NCBI RefSeq assembly: GCF_016469335.1
Contig: NZ_CP059888.1
Coordinates: 3,609,899 to 3,673,898 of the forward strand
Direction of reading: 5' to 3'
From: Flocculibacter collagenilyticus
GTDB lineage: Bacteria > Pseudomonadota > Gammaproteobacteria > Enterobacterales > Alteromonadaceae
Length of the DNA: 64,000 bases
A program made the position numbers and the translations under genes. Below, one piece after another: positions 18,204 through 26,216 of the stretch (positions within the stretch are counted from its first letter, which is position 1; every line of letters begins with the position of its first letter). Under the pieces are notes generated by a model. The model saw only the letters and a list, made by a program, of their open reading frames with translations. It ran no database searches and was not told the origin of the DNA.

Positions 18204-18452
18204 ATGTCTAAAGTCGCGATTTTATTCACCACGGGAATATTAGCATTCTCTGTTTCATTATCTGGTTGTAGCACTGCCGAACCCGTCGCAAAAGAGCGCT
18301 GTGATGAAGTGGTTAAACACAGCAAAAAAATACTCGGCGACAATGCACCCAGTAACAGTGAACTATTAAAACAATGCAAAGCCGCCACAGATGAACAGCG
18401 CGGTTGTGCTATGGCTGCAGATAAACCAATGAAATTATTGAAGTGTATGTAA
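18204..18452 (+). CDS. Small lipoprotein, cysteine-rich, unknown function
   Basis: The 82-residue product has a signal peptide ending in the good lipobox LSGC (cysteine about 22). The mature part of about 60 residues is helical and contains four more cysteines (RCDEVV, QCKAA, GCAMA, KCM), which could form two disulfides in the periplasm. GAGGAAG lies just upstream of the ATG. No family recognised. Confidence 0.65.
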   Translation: MSKVAILFTTGILAFSVSLSGCSTAEPVAKERCDEVVKHSKKILGDNAPSNSELLKQCKAATDEQRGCAMAADKPMKLLKCM

Positions 18453-18569
18453 TCTAATTTACATTTCATGACATATTGAGTGGATACACACCCAGTTGTA
18501 ACTCGTTGCCAAACGCTGTAGTTTAGTGGCTTACTAGCCACTCAAGCAGATATAAAGGAGACTTATCAC

Positions 18570-19784
18570 TTGGCCATGAAAGATCTTATTCACTCTTTTC
18601 TCTCTCATTTACCCTACAGCGAGGCGCTCAGTTCAGTATCTAGTTTCGTTGTCTTTATACTTATCGGTCTTGTTACATTTTACGCAGTGCAACTGTTGTT
18701 TATGCCTGTTTTCTTCTCTGTTTTGGCTCGGATCACATCGTTAGAGGCTGTCCGTCCTCGACATAAAAAAGCGCTATCGCTCTACCTTTCACACCTTGGT
18801 TTTGTGCTAGTTTGGCTAAATTTCGAAGAGTTTTATATTGGTCATCTAGCGTCCATCAAAGGCGCGAGTTTTATTTTATCGCACATCTATTTCTACATCG
18901 TTGTGGGGTTAATTATTACCGCCATCTTAAATTTAATTGGTAGCTTGTATAACCAGCTTAAGTTCTCCCGTGATGTACCCATTAAAGGGCTCATTCAAGT
19001 ACTCAAACTACTCACATTTATTGTTACCACCATTTTACTTATTAGTATTTTAGTGAATAAATCACCTCTATATTTGCTGTCAGGTATTGGTGCACTAACT
19101 GCAGTACTGATCTTGGTCTTTAAGGACACCATTTTAGGTTTTGTGGCCAGCATTCAAATAGCGGCTAATCGCTTAGTCGCCATTGGTGATTGGATCGAAG
19201 TGGAAAAATACGGTGCCGACGGTGAAGTGTTAGATTTAGGGCTCAATACAGTTAAAGTGAAGAACTGGGATAATACTGTTACCTCTATTCCCACTTATGC
19301 CTTAATCAGTGATTCTTTTAAAAATTGGCGTGGCATGCAAGAATCGCAAGGGCGTCGAATTAAGCGGGCAATTCTTATTGATATTCAATCGATTAAAGCA
19401 ATTTCAGATGATGAAAAAACACAAATTAGTAAACAGTTAAATGACTTTCTATTCCAAGAGCGTACTCAAACTAACCTTGGCTTATTTCGCGAATACGTAG
19501 AAGCACAGTTAAAACATCACCCAAGGATCAACCATAATATGACCTGTATGGTAAGGCAACTTCCGCCAGGTGCACAGGGGTTACCACTTGAAATTTATTG
19601 CTTTAGCCAAGACAAAAACTGGGTCAGTTACGAGCACATTCAAGCAAGTGTGATTGAAAGCATTTATACTCAATTGGTTAATTTTGATTTACGTGCGTTC
19701 CAAGCCCCTACCGGGCAAGATTTTTCTACCATTTCACAACCCTCGGTATTACCGCAACTATCAGGAGAGCATTATGTACAGTGA
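18570..19784 (+). CDS. MscS-family mechanosensitive channel (YbdG-like)
   Basis: The 404-residue inner-membrane protein has about five membrane segments in the first 195 residues. The pore-lining helix and beta domain typical of MscS channels follow: LSGIGALTAVLILVFKDTILGFVASIQIAANRLVAIGDWIEV, then LGLNTVKVKNWDNTVTSIPTYALISDSFKNW. Length and layout are closest to YbdG-type channels. The start is either TTG 18570, nine bases after AAGGAG, or ATG 18576; I list the TTG for its spacing. The stop overlaps the next gene by 11 bases. Expected role: pressure release on osmotic downshift. Confidence 0.85.
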   Translation: MAMKDLIHSFLSHLPYSEALSSVSSFVVFILIGLVTFYAVQLLFMPVFFSVLARITSLEAVRPRHKKALSLYLSHLGFVLVWLNFEEFYIGHLASIKGASFILSHIYFYIVVGLIITAILNLIGSLYNQLKFSRDVPIKGLIQVLKLLTFIVTTILLISILVNKSPLYLLSGIGALTAVLILVFKDTILGFVASIQIAANRLVAIGDWIEVEKYGADGEVLDLGLNTVKVKNWDNTVTSIPTYALISDSFKNWRGMQESQGRRIKRAILIDIQSIKAISDDEKTQISKQLNDFLFQERTQTNLGLFREYVEAQLKHHPRINHNMTCMVRQLPPGAQGLPLEIYCFSQDKNWVSYEHIQASVIESIYTQLVNFDLRAFQAPTGQDFSTISQPSVLPQLSGEHYVQ

Positions 19785-20163
19785 CAAACTAGGTGGCATT
19801 TGTTGGGCCGACTTAACCACAGATAACGCTTCGGAAATTCGCGATTTTTATCAATCTGTTATTGGCCTTGAGTCAAAAGGTGTGGATATGACAGATGATA
19901 AGGGCAACAAGTACCAAGATTATGCGATGATCTCTCCTGAAGATGAAAACGCCCAAACTGGCGTATGCCATCGCAAAGGCTGTAATAGCAAAATACCTAA
20001 TCAGTGGTTGGTTTACTTTAATGTTGCCTCAATTGACGATGCAGTGACAGCCTGTGAAACCCAAGGAGGTAAAGTCATTGATCCGCCTCGTGCTATGGGC
20101 GAAAAACGCATGTGCGTGATTCAAGATCCAAGCGGCGCTTATGTGGGGCTAATTGGCGCATAA
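19774..20163 (+). CDS. VOC-fold (glyoxalase/bleomycin-resistance type) protein
   Basis: The ATG at 19774 has AGGAG seven bases upstream and gives 129 residues, the usual size of a one-unit VOC protein. The longer frame from 19654 lies inside the channel gene. Features are GGICWADLTTDNASEIRDFYQSVIGL at the start and, in the second half, QWLVYFNVASIDDAVTACETQGGKVIDPP and IQDPSGAYVGLIG, the paired beta-alpha-beta modules of the fold. Substrate unknown. It overlaps the channel gene by 11 bases, so translation is probably coupled. Confidence 0.82.
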   Translation: MYSDKLGGICWADLTTDNASEIRDFYQSVIGLESKGVDMTDDKGNKYQDYAMISPEDENAQTGVCHRKGCNSKIPNQWLVYFNVASIDDAVTACETQGGKVIDPPRAMGEKRMCVIQDPSGAYVGLIGA

Positions 20164-20178
20164 CCTTACTATAACGCG

Positions 20179-20226
20179 TTAAATTGTATCGGTTAAACTG
20201 TACTAGTTAAACTGTATCGAGTTAAC
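20179..20226. repeat. Three degenerate 14-15 bp tandem repeats
   Basis: TTAAATTGTATCGG, TTAAACTGTACTAG and TTAAACTGTATCGAG follow one another directly, and a fourth partial unit TTAAC closes the array. It lies in the spacer after the VOC gene. Confidence 0.7.
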
Positions 20227-20237
20227 AAGTGCTACTA

Positions 20238-20259
20238 GCTCGCCTTTAATTAGGCGAGC
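20238..20259. terminator. Hairpin between convergent VOC and DUF3429 genes
   Basis: A perfect 8-bp stem, GCTCGCCT/AGGCGAGC, with loop TTAATT sits just before the DUF3429 stop codon. The poly-T tail is weak on both strands; it may serve as a bidirectional stop. Confidence 0.5.
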
Positions 20260-20262
20260 CAT

Positions 20263-20715
20263 CTATTCTACCGCTAGCCATACCACAATATGGCACACGG
20301 CTACTGTTACCGTTAATTGCGCTCGCAACCATTGATACCACTGCGGGTAATAACCATTCACACCAATGTTTTCTTCGGTCTTCCACAGCGCAATAAATGC
20401 CACACCCAACACAAATAAAGCGGCCTTCATTCCCATTAATATTGCGCCCCAAGCTAATAGTGAAAAGCCAATCGCAGTAAACGCGATTCTAGGGTTTACC
20501 GAAACTGCTGCACCTGCTTTTTCTGGTGACACTTTTAAAAAAGCAAGGGGCCATAATGCGCCAGCCATAAAGCTTAAAATAACCGCACTGTAAAATCGAA
20601 AAACAACGGCGGCGTTCAATGAAAACACGTTGACCGCTGGTAACCAAGTAACAATGGCTAAATAGATAAATGGGACTAAGCCTAAATAGCCGAGCGCTTT
20701 AATAATTGAAGGCAT
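20263..20715 (-). CDS. DUF3429 family inner-membrane protein
   Basis: The 150-residue protein has four or five hydrophobic segments. It opens LGYLGLVPFIYLAIVTW and contains FRFYSAVILSFMAGALWPLA, the pattern I associate with DUF3429. The function of this family is unknown. It is a single gene, convergent with the VOC gene. Confidence 0.75.
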   Translation of the reverse strand: MPSIIKALGYLGLVPFIYLAIVTWLPAVNVFSLNAAVVFRFYSAVILSFMAGALWPLAFLKVSPEKAGAAVSVNPRIAFTAIGFSLLAWGAILMGMKAALFVLGVAFIALWKTEENIGVNGYYPQWYQWLRAQLTVTVAVCHIVVWLAVE

Positions 20716-20788
20716 TTGGTTCTCATCCTGACTGTAAACAAAACATACTATGAAATACGTGGTAATAAACCAGCTAGGTCAAAAAGCA

Positions 20789-20813
20789 AAAAAGGAGCAC
20801 TTTGCTCCTTTTT
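20789..20813 (-). terminator. Intrinsic terminator after dsbA
   Basis: The stem GGAGC/GCTCC, extended by A-T pairs to 10 bp, is flanked by runs of A and T. It works on the minus strand after the dsbA at 20849 and could stop transcription from the other side too. Confidence 0.8.
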
Positions 20814-20848
20814 AACTGTACAAATAAGACTGTATTAAATAAACGGTG

Positions 20849-21484
20849 TTATTTCTTTGCTGATAAATGTGCAATTAATGCTTTTAGCTCAGCTTCAAAA
20901 TTATTTCTGTCTAAGTCATCAAAAATAATTTTATATTTACCATTTACAATAAACGTAGGAACGCTAGTTAATACACCACGACGTGTTAATTCGTCTTGTG
21001 ACTTTTTCATTGCGTTTGCTTTGCCTTTAACAGGAAAGCTTTTCATTAATTTATCAAACTTTTCGCCATCTACGCCTTGTAAAACAAATAAGTTGCGAAT
21101 GTCTTTCTCAGAAGTGAACGGCGCGCGTTGCTTGTGAATATATTCAAAAATGGCTTTGTTTAATTTATCTTCCATTTTTAAATGTTTTGCTACTACCATT
21201 GCACGTGTTAGTGCGTGTTGAATTTCAGGCGATGCTGCACGAAGGAAGTCAACATGGCTTTTTTCAAATTTCACACCTTCAGGTAAGTTACCTTTAATAC
21301 TTTTCACTAAAGGTTCAAAGTTAAAACAGTGCGGACAATAAAAAGAAAAGTATTCTTTTACTTCAGGCTTGCTTGATTCCATTCCTTCAAAAGTAGTGTA
21401 ATGAGTACCTTCTTCAAACTGTTTAGCACATGCCGTTAAAGGCAATAATAACGTAATAAAAATAAGGGTAATCAGTTTTTTCAT
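20849..21484 (-). CDS. dsbA: Thiol:disulfide oxidoreductase DsbA, CPHC copy
   Basis: The 211-residue product is a DsbA-type protein: thioredoxin fold with helical insert, active site CPHC (C50-C53) as in E. coli DsbA, and cis-proline loop TSVPTFIV. It introduces disulfides into exported proteins. The export signal ends LLLPLTACAKQF. This fits a signal peptidase I site (ACA) and equally a lipobox (LTAC, C19), so the protein could be lipid-anchored. It is the second of two dsbA paralogues behind srkA, in the srkA-dsbA order also known from E. coli. A good terminator follows. Confidence 0.93.
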   Translation of the reverse strand: MKKLITLIFITLLLPLTACAKQFEEGTHYTTFEGMESSKPEVKEYFSFYCPHCFNFEPLVKSIKGNLPEGVKFEKSHVDFLRAASPEIQHALTRAMVVAKHLKMEDKLNKAIFEYIHKQRAPFTSEKDIRNLFVLQGVDGEKFDKLMKSFPVKGKANAMKKSQDELTRRGVLTSVPTFIVNGKYKIIFDDLDRNNFEAELKALIAHLSAKK

Positions 21485-21681
21485 AATTAATATCTTATGG
21501 TTAGTTAATTATCAAGCGTTAAACACGCCTGTTGTATGACGTTGTCAAATCTGACGCTAGATTAGCATAATTCAACTAAAAAGCAGCAGCCCTATATAGA
21601 AATTTATATCTTCGACAACTCTCTACTCACAATGCTTGCGATTACAGCATCTTGTATGTGAACCCTACCTGAATCGCGCGT

Positions 21682-22350
21682 TTATTTTGGCGATTTTGAT
21701 AAATATTGAATAAGCTCGCTGAGCTCACCTTCAAAGTTGTTACCATCAATACGTGATAAATTAATTTTATATTTATCATTAACGATGAGTGCGGGCACCC
21801 CCGTTAACACGTGTTTGCGAGATAGTGCTTCTTGTGCTTTTTTCATTGCATTCGCTTTTCCTTTAACGGGAAAGCTTGTCATTAACTTTGTCACGTTATC
21901 GCCGTCTGCACCGTGCAAGATAAATAGGTTTACAATGTCTTGTTCAGATTTAAATGTCGCACGCTGAGTATGAATGTAATTAAATACCGCTTTATTAATG
22001 GCTTCATCAGTTTTTAGGTGTTCAGCCACAATTAATGCGCGTGTTAGCGCCTGTTGCACGCTTTTATCTTTGCCAGGATAAAAATCAACATGGACTTTTT
22101 TAAAGCGCATGTCGTTAGGAAGTTTCGTCTTTAGACTCTTTAAAGCGGGCTCAAAGTTAAAACAATGGCGACAATAGTATGAGAAATACTCTGTTAACAC
22201 CGGTTCATTAGAAGGCTTTCCTTCAATCACATCAAAATGAACGCCTTGTTCAAATTGCTTAGCAAAGGTTGTCGAAGATAAAAACGAAAATGAAAGAGTG
22301 ACAAAAAAGAAGAGTGCTTTTAAGAAAAAGCCGTTACGCACTGTGATCAT
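21682..22350 (-). CDS. DsbA paralogue with CRHC active site
   Basis: The 222-residue paralogue is upstream of the CPHC copy and aligns with it throughout (for example FNFEPALKSLK, LTRALIVAEHLKTDEAINKAVFNYIHTQRA, MTSFPVKGKANAMKKAQE). Its active site is CRHC (C60-C63) and its cis-proline loop is TGVPALIV. The signal peptide ends STTFAKQF, without a lipobox. Arg in place of the first dipeptide residue should shift the redox potential, so it may serve different substrates or a different partner DsbB. It lies between srkA and the second dsbA. Confidence 0.9.
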   Translation of the reverse strand: MITVRNGFFLKALFFFVTLSFSFLSSTTFAKQFEQGVHFDVIEGKPSNEPVLTEYFSYYCRHCFNFEPALKSLKTKLPNDMRFKKVHVDFYPGKDKSVQQALTRALIVAEHLKTDEAINKAVFNYIHTQRATFKSEQDIVNLFILHGADGDNVTKLMTSFPVKGKANAMKKAQEALSRKHVLTGVPALIVNDKYKINLSRIDGNNFEGELSELIQYLSKSPK

Positions 22351-22375
22351 GTTGGTTGAATACTTATTGATTTTA

Positions 22376-22407
22376 TTAACGCATCATTACAAAAGATGAT
22401 GCGTTAA
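22376..22407. terminator. 12-bp inverted repeat between srkA and dsbA
   Basis: TTAACGCATCAT (22376-22387) and ATGATGCGTTAA (22396-22407) form a perfect stem with an 8-base loop, between the srkA stop and the dsbA paralogue start. The T-run is short, so it may be a partial terminator, an attenuator or an mRNA-stabilising hairpin. Confidence 0.5.
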
Positions 22408-22450
22408 TTTACAACCAAAAACTGTTACAAAACATGTCACGAGTACTGGT

Positions 22451-23425
22451 TTAAGGCAACAAACGCAGTGTGGGCTCTTGTAACGCCGACATTTGCTCTT
22501 TTAACGCCAGAATTTGTTGCTCCCAATACTTGTCGGTATTAAACCAAGTAAAACTGCGCGGAAATGCCGGGTCTTGCCATCGCTTAGCTAACCATGCCAT
22601 GTAATTAACCATGCGCATGGCACGCAGTGGCTCGATGAGCTTAAATTGACCATGGTCAATATCACAAAACTCTTCATAACCTGAAATCAACGTATCAAGC
22701 TGTAGTAATTGCGTTTGTCTGTCTCCACTAAGCATCATCCATAGATCTTGAATAGCGGGTCCCATTCTCGCATCGTCTAAGTCTACAAAATGCGGGCCAC
22801 CGTCGGTCCACAAAATATTACCGGCATGGCAGTCACCGTGTAACCGAATAAGGTTCGTTTCGTGATACTGCTCTGCCGCTAATTTGCATACATGGTTTAA
22901 AATAGTAAAAAACGCTTCATCTAAGTGCGACGGTATATAGCCACTTTGTTTTAACGTGTCTGCCGCTTGGCTTAGGTATTCTTCAGTTGTGATGGTAGGG
23001 CGCGCTGTAAACGCTTGCCGCTGCCCTACGGTATGAATACGGCCAATAAATCGCCCCATCCACTCTAACTGATCTAAATTATCAACTTCAAAAATGCGAC
23101 CACCCGCACTGGGGTAAACCGCAAACATGTAGCCCTGATATTCAAATAGCGACTGTCCCGCAAATTTAAGCGGCGCAACCATAGGAATTTCGTCTTCTTG
23201 CAGTTCAAACGAAAAATCGTGTTCTTCTTGAATTTGTTCTTTTGTCCAACGTTGCGGGCGATAAAATTTCACCACATAACGCTTTAGCGCTTCATCATGA
23301 AACTGATAGACACGGTTTTCATAGCTATTTAAAGCTAGTAAGCCAGAATCAGGATAAATACCAATGCTTTCAATGGCATCTAAAATTAGATCCGGGCTTA
23401 GCCCGGTAAAACAAAACTGGCTCAT
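22451..23425 (-). CDS. srkA: Stress response kinase A (YihE/RdoA family)
   Basis: The 324-residue protein has an aminoglycoside-phosphotransferase-like kinase fold. Visible are ENRVYQFHDEALKRYVVKFYRP (nucleotide-binding Lys), the catalytic loop RLHGDCHAGNILW and the metal-binding FVDLDDARMGPAIQDLWMML. In E. coli SrkA is a Ser/Thr kinase that counters stress-induced cell death and is transcribed with dsbA. The same order occurs here with two dsbA copies behind it. Confidence 0.92.
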   Translation of the reverse strand: MSQFCFTGLSPDLILDAIESIGIYPDSGLLALNSYENRVYQFHDEALKRYVVKFYRPQRWTKEQIQEEHDFSFELQEDEIPMVAPLKFAGQSLFEYQGYMFAVYPSAGGRIFEVDNLDQLEWMGRFIGRIHTVGQRQAFTARPTITTEEYLSQAADTLKQSGYIPSHLDEAFFTILNHVCKLAAEQYHETNLIRLHGDCHAGNILWTDGGPHFVDLDDARMGPAIQDLWMMLSGDRQTQLLQLDTLISGYEEFCDIDHGQFKLIEPLRAMRMVNYMAWLAKRWQDPAFPRSFTWFNTDKYWEQQILALKEQMSALQEPTLRLLP

Positions 23426-23469
23426 TAATTTTACCTTTTTCAGCTAGCGACAAAGGCTAGCTGATAATC

Positions 23470-24894
23470 CTAACCTTTACCTTTGATAAAACGGCTGTCT
23501 TGTTTAATGCTAAACGACTCGCCGCCTTCTTGGGTAACAACAAAATATATCTCTGTGATGGGAGATTTTAACTCATATGGGTCTACTGCGACACTCACAG
23601 GTAAAGTAAACACTTCTCCTGCTTGAATTTCAACGCGCTGTCTGCCAATAAAGTCAAACTTACTGAGCCCGGTTACATCAAGTGTAACAGTGACATCTTG
23701 TTGCGATTTATTCAGTAATTTTAAGGTATATACGTTTTCGATTAAGCCTTCGCTGGTAACACGATATAGCTGATTTCTATCTCGAATAATATCTAATTCG
23801 AATGGCACTCGCGCTGCAATTGACCACGCCAATGCACCACACATAATCAGCATCATCGCTAGGTAGCCAAGAAACTTCATGCGAACCGTTTTGGTTTTTT
23901 TACCCTCTAATTCGTGCTCAGTAGAGTATTTAATTAACCCTTTGGGATAACCCATTTTATCCATTACACCATCGCATGCATCAATACATAAACCACAGTT
24001 AATACATTCGTATTGCAAGCCATTGCGAATATCAATCCCTGTCGGGCATACTTGCACACACAAATTACAGTCGATACAGTCGCCCAGCCCTAACGCTTTA
24101 TGATCTTGTTTACGACTGCGTGGCCCTCTTGACTCTCCACGATGATAATCGTACGTTACCGTAAAAGTGTCTTTATCAAACATGGCCGATTGGAAGCGTG
24201 AGTACGGGCAAATATGTAAACACATAATTTCTCGCATCCAACCCGCATTACCGTAGGTGCATGCTGCAAAAAACCATACGCTGACCGTAGCAGCAGCACT
24301 TGCTGAAAGCATAAAGAAGTCGATGAACAGTTGGCCAATGGGCGTGAAGTACCCAACAAAGGTTAACGCAGTAAAGACTGAAAACGCGATCCACGCACTG
24401 TGTTTAGCGGTTTTAAGCATCACCTTCTTTGCTGTCCATGGCTGTTTATCTAATAATTTTCGCTGATTGGCCGTACCTTCAATTTTTTCTTCCATCCAAA
24501 TATAAATCAGCGTCCATACCGTTTGTGGGCACATATAGCCGCACCACACCCGCCCATAAAAAGCAGTAACAAAAAATAGCGCAAATGCTGCAATCATAAA
24601 AATAAACGCAACCACCAATAAATCTTGCGGCCACAATGTTAATGCAAATAAATGGAATTTTTGCTGCTCGATATCAAATAGAATGGCTTGATGACCTTGA
24701 TACTGTATCCAAGGTGTTATCATAAACAGTAACATGAACACAGCGCCCATATAGCGCCTTAAACGTTGAAATGTTCCTTTTACTGAACGGACATAGATGT
24801 GGCTTTCAGGGCTATAACCCCCCTGTTTGCTGGGATCGGGTTTGTGTACTTCAACATCGACAGGAATGTTCTTGATCTCTATTCGGTCATTCAT
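23470..24894 (-). CDS. ccoG: Cytochrome c oxidase accessory protein CcoG (RdxA/FixG)
   Basis: The 474-residue polyferredoxin-like membrane protein has two four-cysteine clusters for [4Fe-4S] centres: C273/C276/C279/C283 and C297/C300/C303/C307. It also has GRVWCGYMCPQTVWTLIYIW, CLHICPYSRFQ and membrane segments at about 48-62, 90-113, 166-185 and 342-362. CcoG helps reduce copper during assembly of cbb3 oxidase. No ccoNOPQ genes lie in the window. The closing domain (about 370-474) is beta-rich and periplasmic. The gene sits upstream of srkA on the same strand with a 44-base gap. Confidence 0.95.
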   Translation of the reverse strand: MNDRIEIKNIPVDVEVHKPDPSKQGGYSPESHIYVRSVKGTFQRLRRYMGAVFMLLFMITPWIQYQGHQAILFDIEQQKFHLFALTLWPQDLLVVAFIFMIAAFALFFVTAFYGRVWCGYMCPQTVWTLIYIWMEEKIEGTANQRKLLDKQPWTAKKVMLKTAKHSAWIAFSVFTALTFVGYFTPIGQLFIDFFMLSASAAATVSVWFFAACTYGNAGWMREIMCLHICPYSRFQSAMFDKDTFTVTYDYHRGESRGPRSRKQDHKALGLGDCIDCNLCVQVCPTGIDIRNGLQYECINCGLCIDACDGVMDKMGYPKGLIKYSTEHELEGKKTKTVRMKFLGYLAMMLIMCGALAWSIAARVPFELDIIRDRNQLYRVTSEGLIENVYTLKLLNKSQQDVTVTLDVTGLSKFDFIGRQRVEIQAGEVFTLPVSVAVDPYELKSPITEIYFVVTQEGGESFSIKQDSRFIKGKG

Positions 24895-25192
24895 AGCAGC
24901 CTTTCCAATTTTGCAGAGACATACCCACCATAGTCGATAGCGCAGGTTTTTAACGAATAGCCGACAATATGCATTTACTCCAATTACTTAGTTCGCTAAG
25001 TTCATTGGGATTGACTTGCTTATCGCCTAGCTACACCACCAACTACTTTGGATAAATATTTAATCGAATTAAGAATTTTTGTCCCTAATTCTTTCACTTC
25101 GTTGAACGGGTCGGATTATACACACATTTTTTATGTTGATTAGTTTATTCATTCAATTAATATTGATTTGAAACAATTATTAAGGACGTTTT

Positions 25193-25555
25193 ATGAAAAA
25201 ATTTATTTTCGCAGCTATTTTCATCGGCTTTCTATGGTCATATGACCATGTCGTTCTTAATCAATACCGCAGCTCTGCAATCGACTGGGCAAAAAATAAA
25301 GCGGCAGGCGTTGTAGATAAAAGTCCTAAAGGTCATGCCCTTATCCTTAAAGAAATGAACACACATTTTGATCAATACTCAACGGCTGAAATAGATTACA
25401 TCACCCGGACCACCGCTTCGCCTGAAAAAGTAAAAAAGTTTTACCGCGCCTACTGCAATAATAGCGACTTTAATCCAATACTTTACGGTGAACATCGCTC
25501 TCAATTTTGTAGAGTCATTAATAAACATCGTAAGAAACTAAACGCTAAAAAGTAG
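25193..25555 (+). CDS. Small membrane-anchored protein, unknown function
   Basis: The 120-residue protein has an N-terminal hydrophobic segment (MKKFIFAAIFIGFLWSYDHVV) that is either a signal peptide or an anchor. The rest is basic and helical, with two cysteines (YCNN, FCRV) near the C-terminus. AAGGACG sits seven bases before the ATG. The next gene starts 23 bases after its stop. No family recognised. Confidence 0.6.
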   Translation: MKKFIFAAIFIGFLWSYDHVVLNQYRSSAIDWAKNKAAGVVDKSPKGHALILKEMNTHFDQYSTAEIDYITRTTASPEKVKKFYRAYCNNSDFNPILYGEHRSQFCRVINKHRKKLNAKK

Positions 25556-25578
25556 CATTGCCAACTTGGATTCATTAC

Positions 25579-26184
25579 ATGAAAAGATTTTTACTCGTAC
25601 TACTCTACTTTATATTGATAATATCTTTTCCTATTAAGAGTAGTACACCTGCATCAATACCCCACTGCTTTGATCTTGAAGAAAAACTTCAATTATTAAG
25701 AAATAGTTCACCTGAAGCTTACAATCAAAACTATAAACAACTTATAGAATCTCACCAAAATGCTGACCATCACTCATTCTCAAATAAAACCATCGATACT
25801 ATGTATCATATGGATCAACATGACAGAAGATCATTTCAAATTAGCATTATGAAAGATGCAGAACGTTCCGCTAGAGTTGAAAATATTCTTCAATCGCAAT
25901 TATTTCTAAACAATATGGACAAATTCCACTCTGCCATTTTGTTAATGCATACAGCTAATCACAATAATTTTTACCGAGCACTTCAACTCGCTTTATCTAT
26001 TAAAAAAAATGAACCCACATTTCCGTCTATAAACTGGCTTGTCTGTGCATCAGAAGATAGATATAGGCTACATAGTGGAAAACCTCAGATCTGGGGAACT
26101 CAATATGGTATTGGTGGAAGGAAAGCAGAGCCATATGATAGAAAAACCAAAACCAATAAAGAAAAAAGTATATGCTTTCAATGA
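25579..26184 (+). CDS. Secreted DUF6624-like protein
   Basis: The ATG at 25579 gives 201 residues starting directly with a signal peptide (MKRFLLVLLYFILIISF), preceded by TTGGA. The longer TTG frame from 25558 adds seven residues and seems less likely. The second half, ILLMHTANHNNFYRALQLALSIKK through DRYRLHSGKPQIWGTQY, resembles the DUF6624 pattern, in which a His-rich helix precedes DR..L..G.PQ.YGTQ. Function unknown. The gene is AT-rich, with many AAT and AAA codons compared with its neighbours, and may have been acquired together with the gene before it. Confidence 0.55.
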   Translation: MKRFLLVLLYFILIISFPIKSSTPASIPHCFDLEEKLQLLRNSSPEAYNQNYKQLIESHQNADHHSFSNKTIDTMYHMDQHDRRSFQISIMKDAERSARVENILQSQLFLNNMDKFHSAILLMHTANHNNFYRALQLALSIKKNEPTFPSINWLVCASEDRYRLHSGKPQIWGTQYGIGGRKAEPYDRKTKTNKEKSICFQ

Positions 26185-26216
26185 TTAATATTGAAGTTCA
26201 ACGCTTAGTACTGAGA

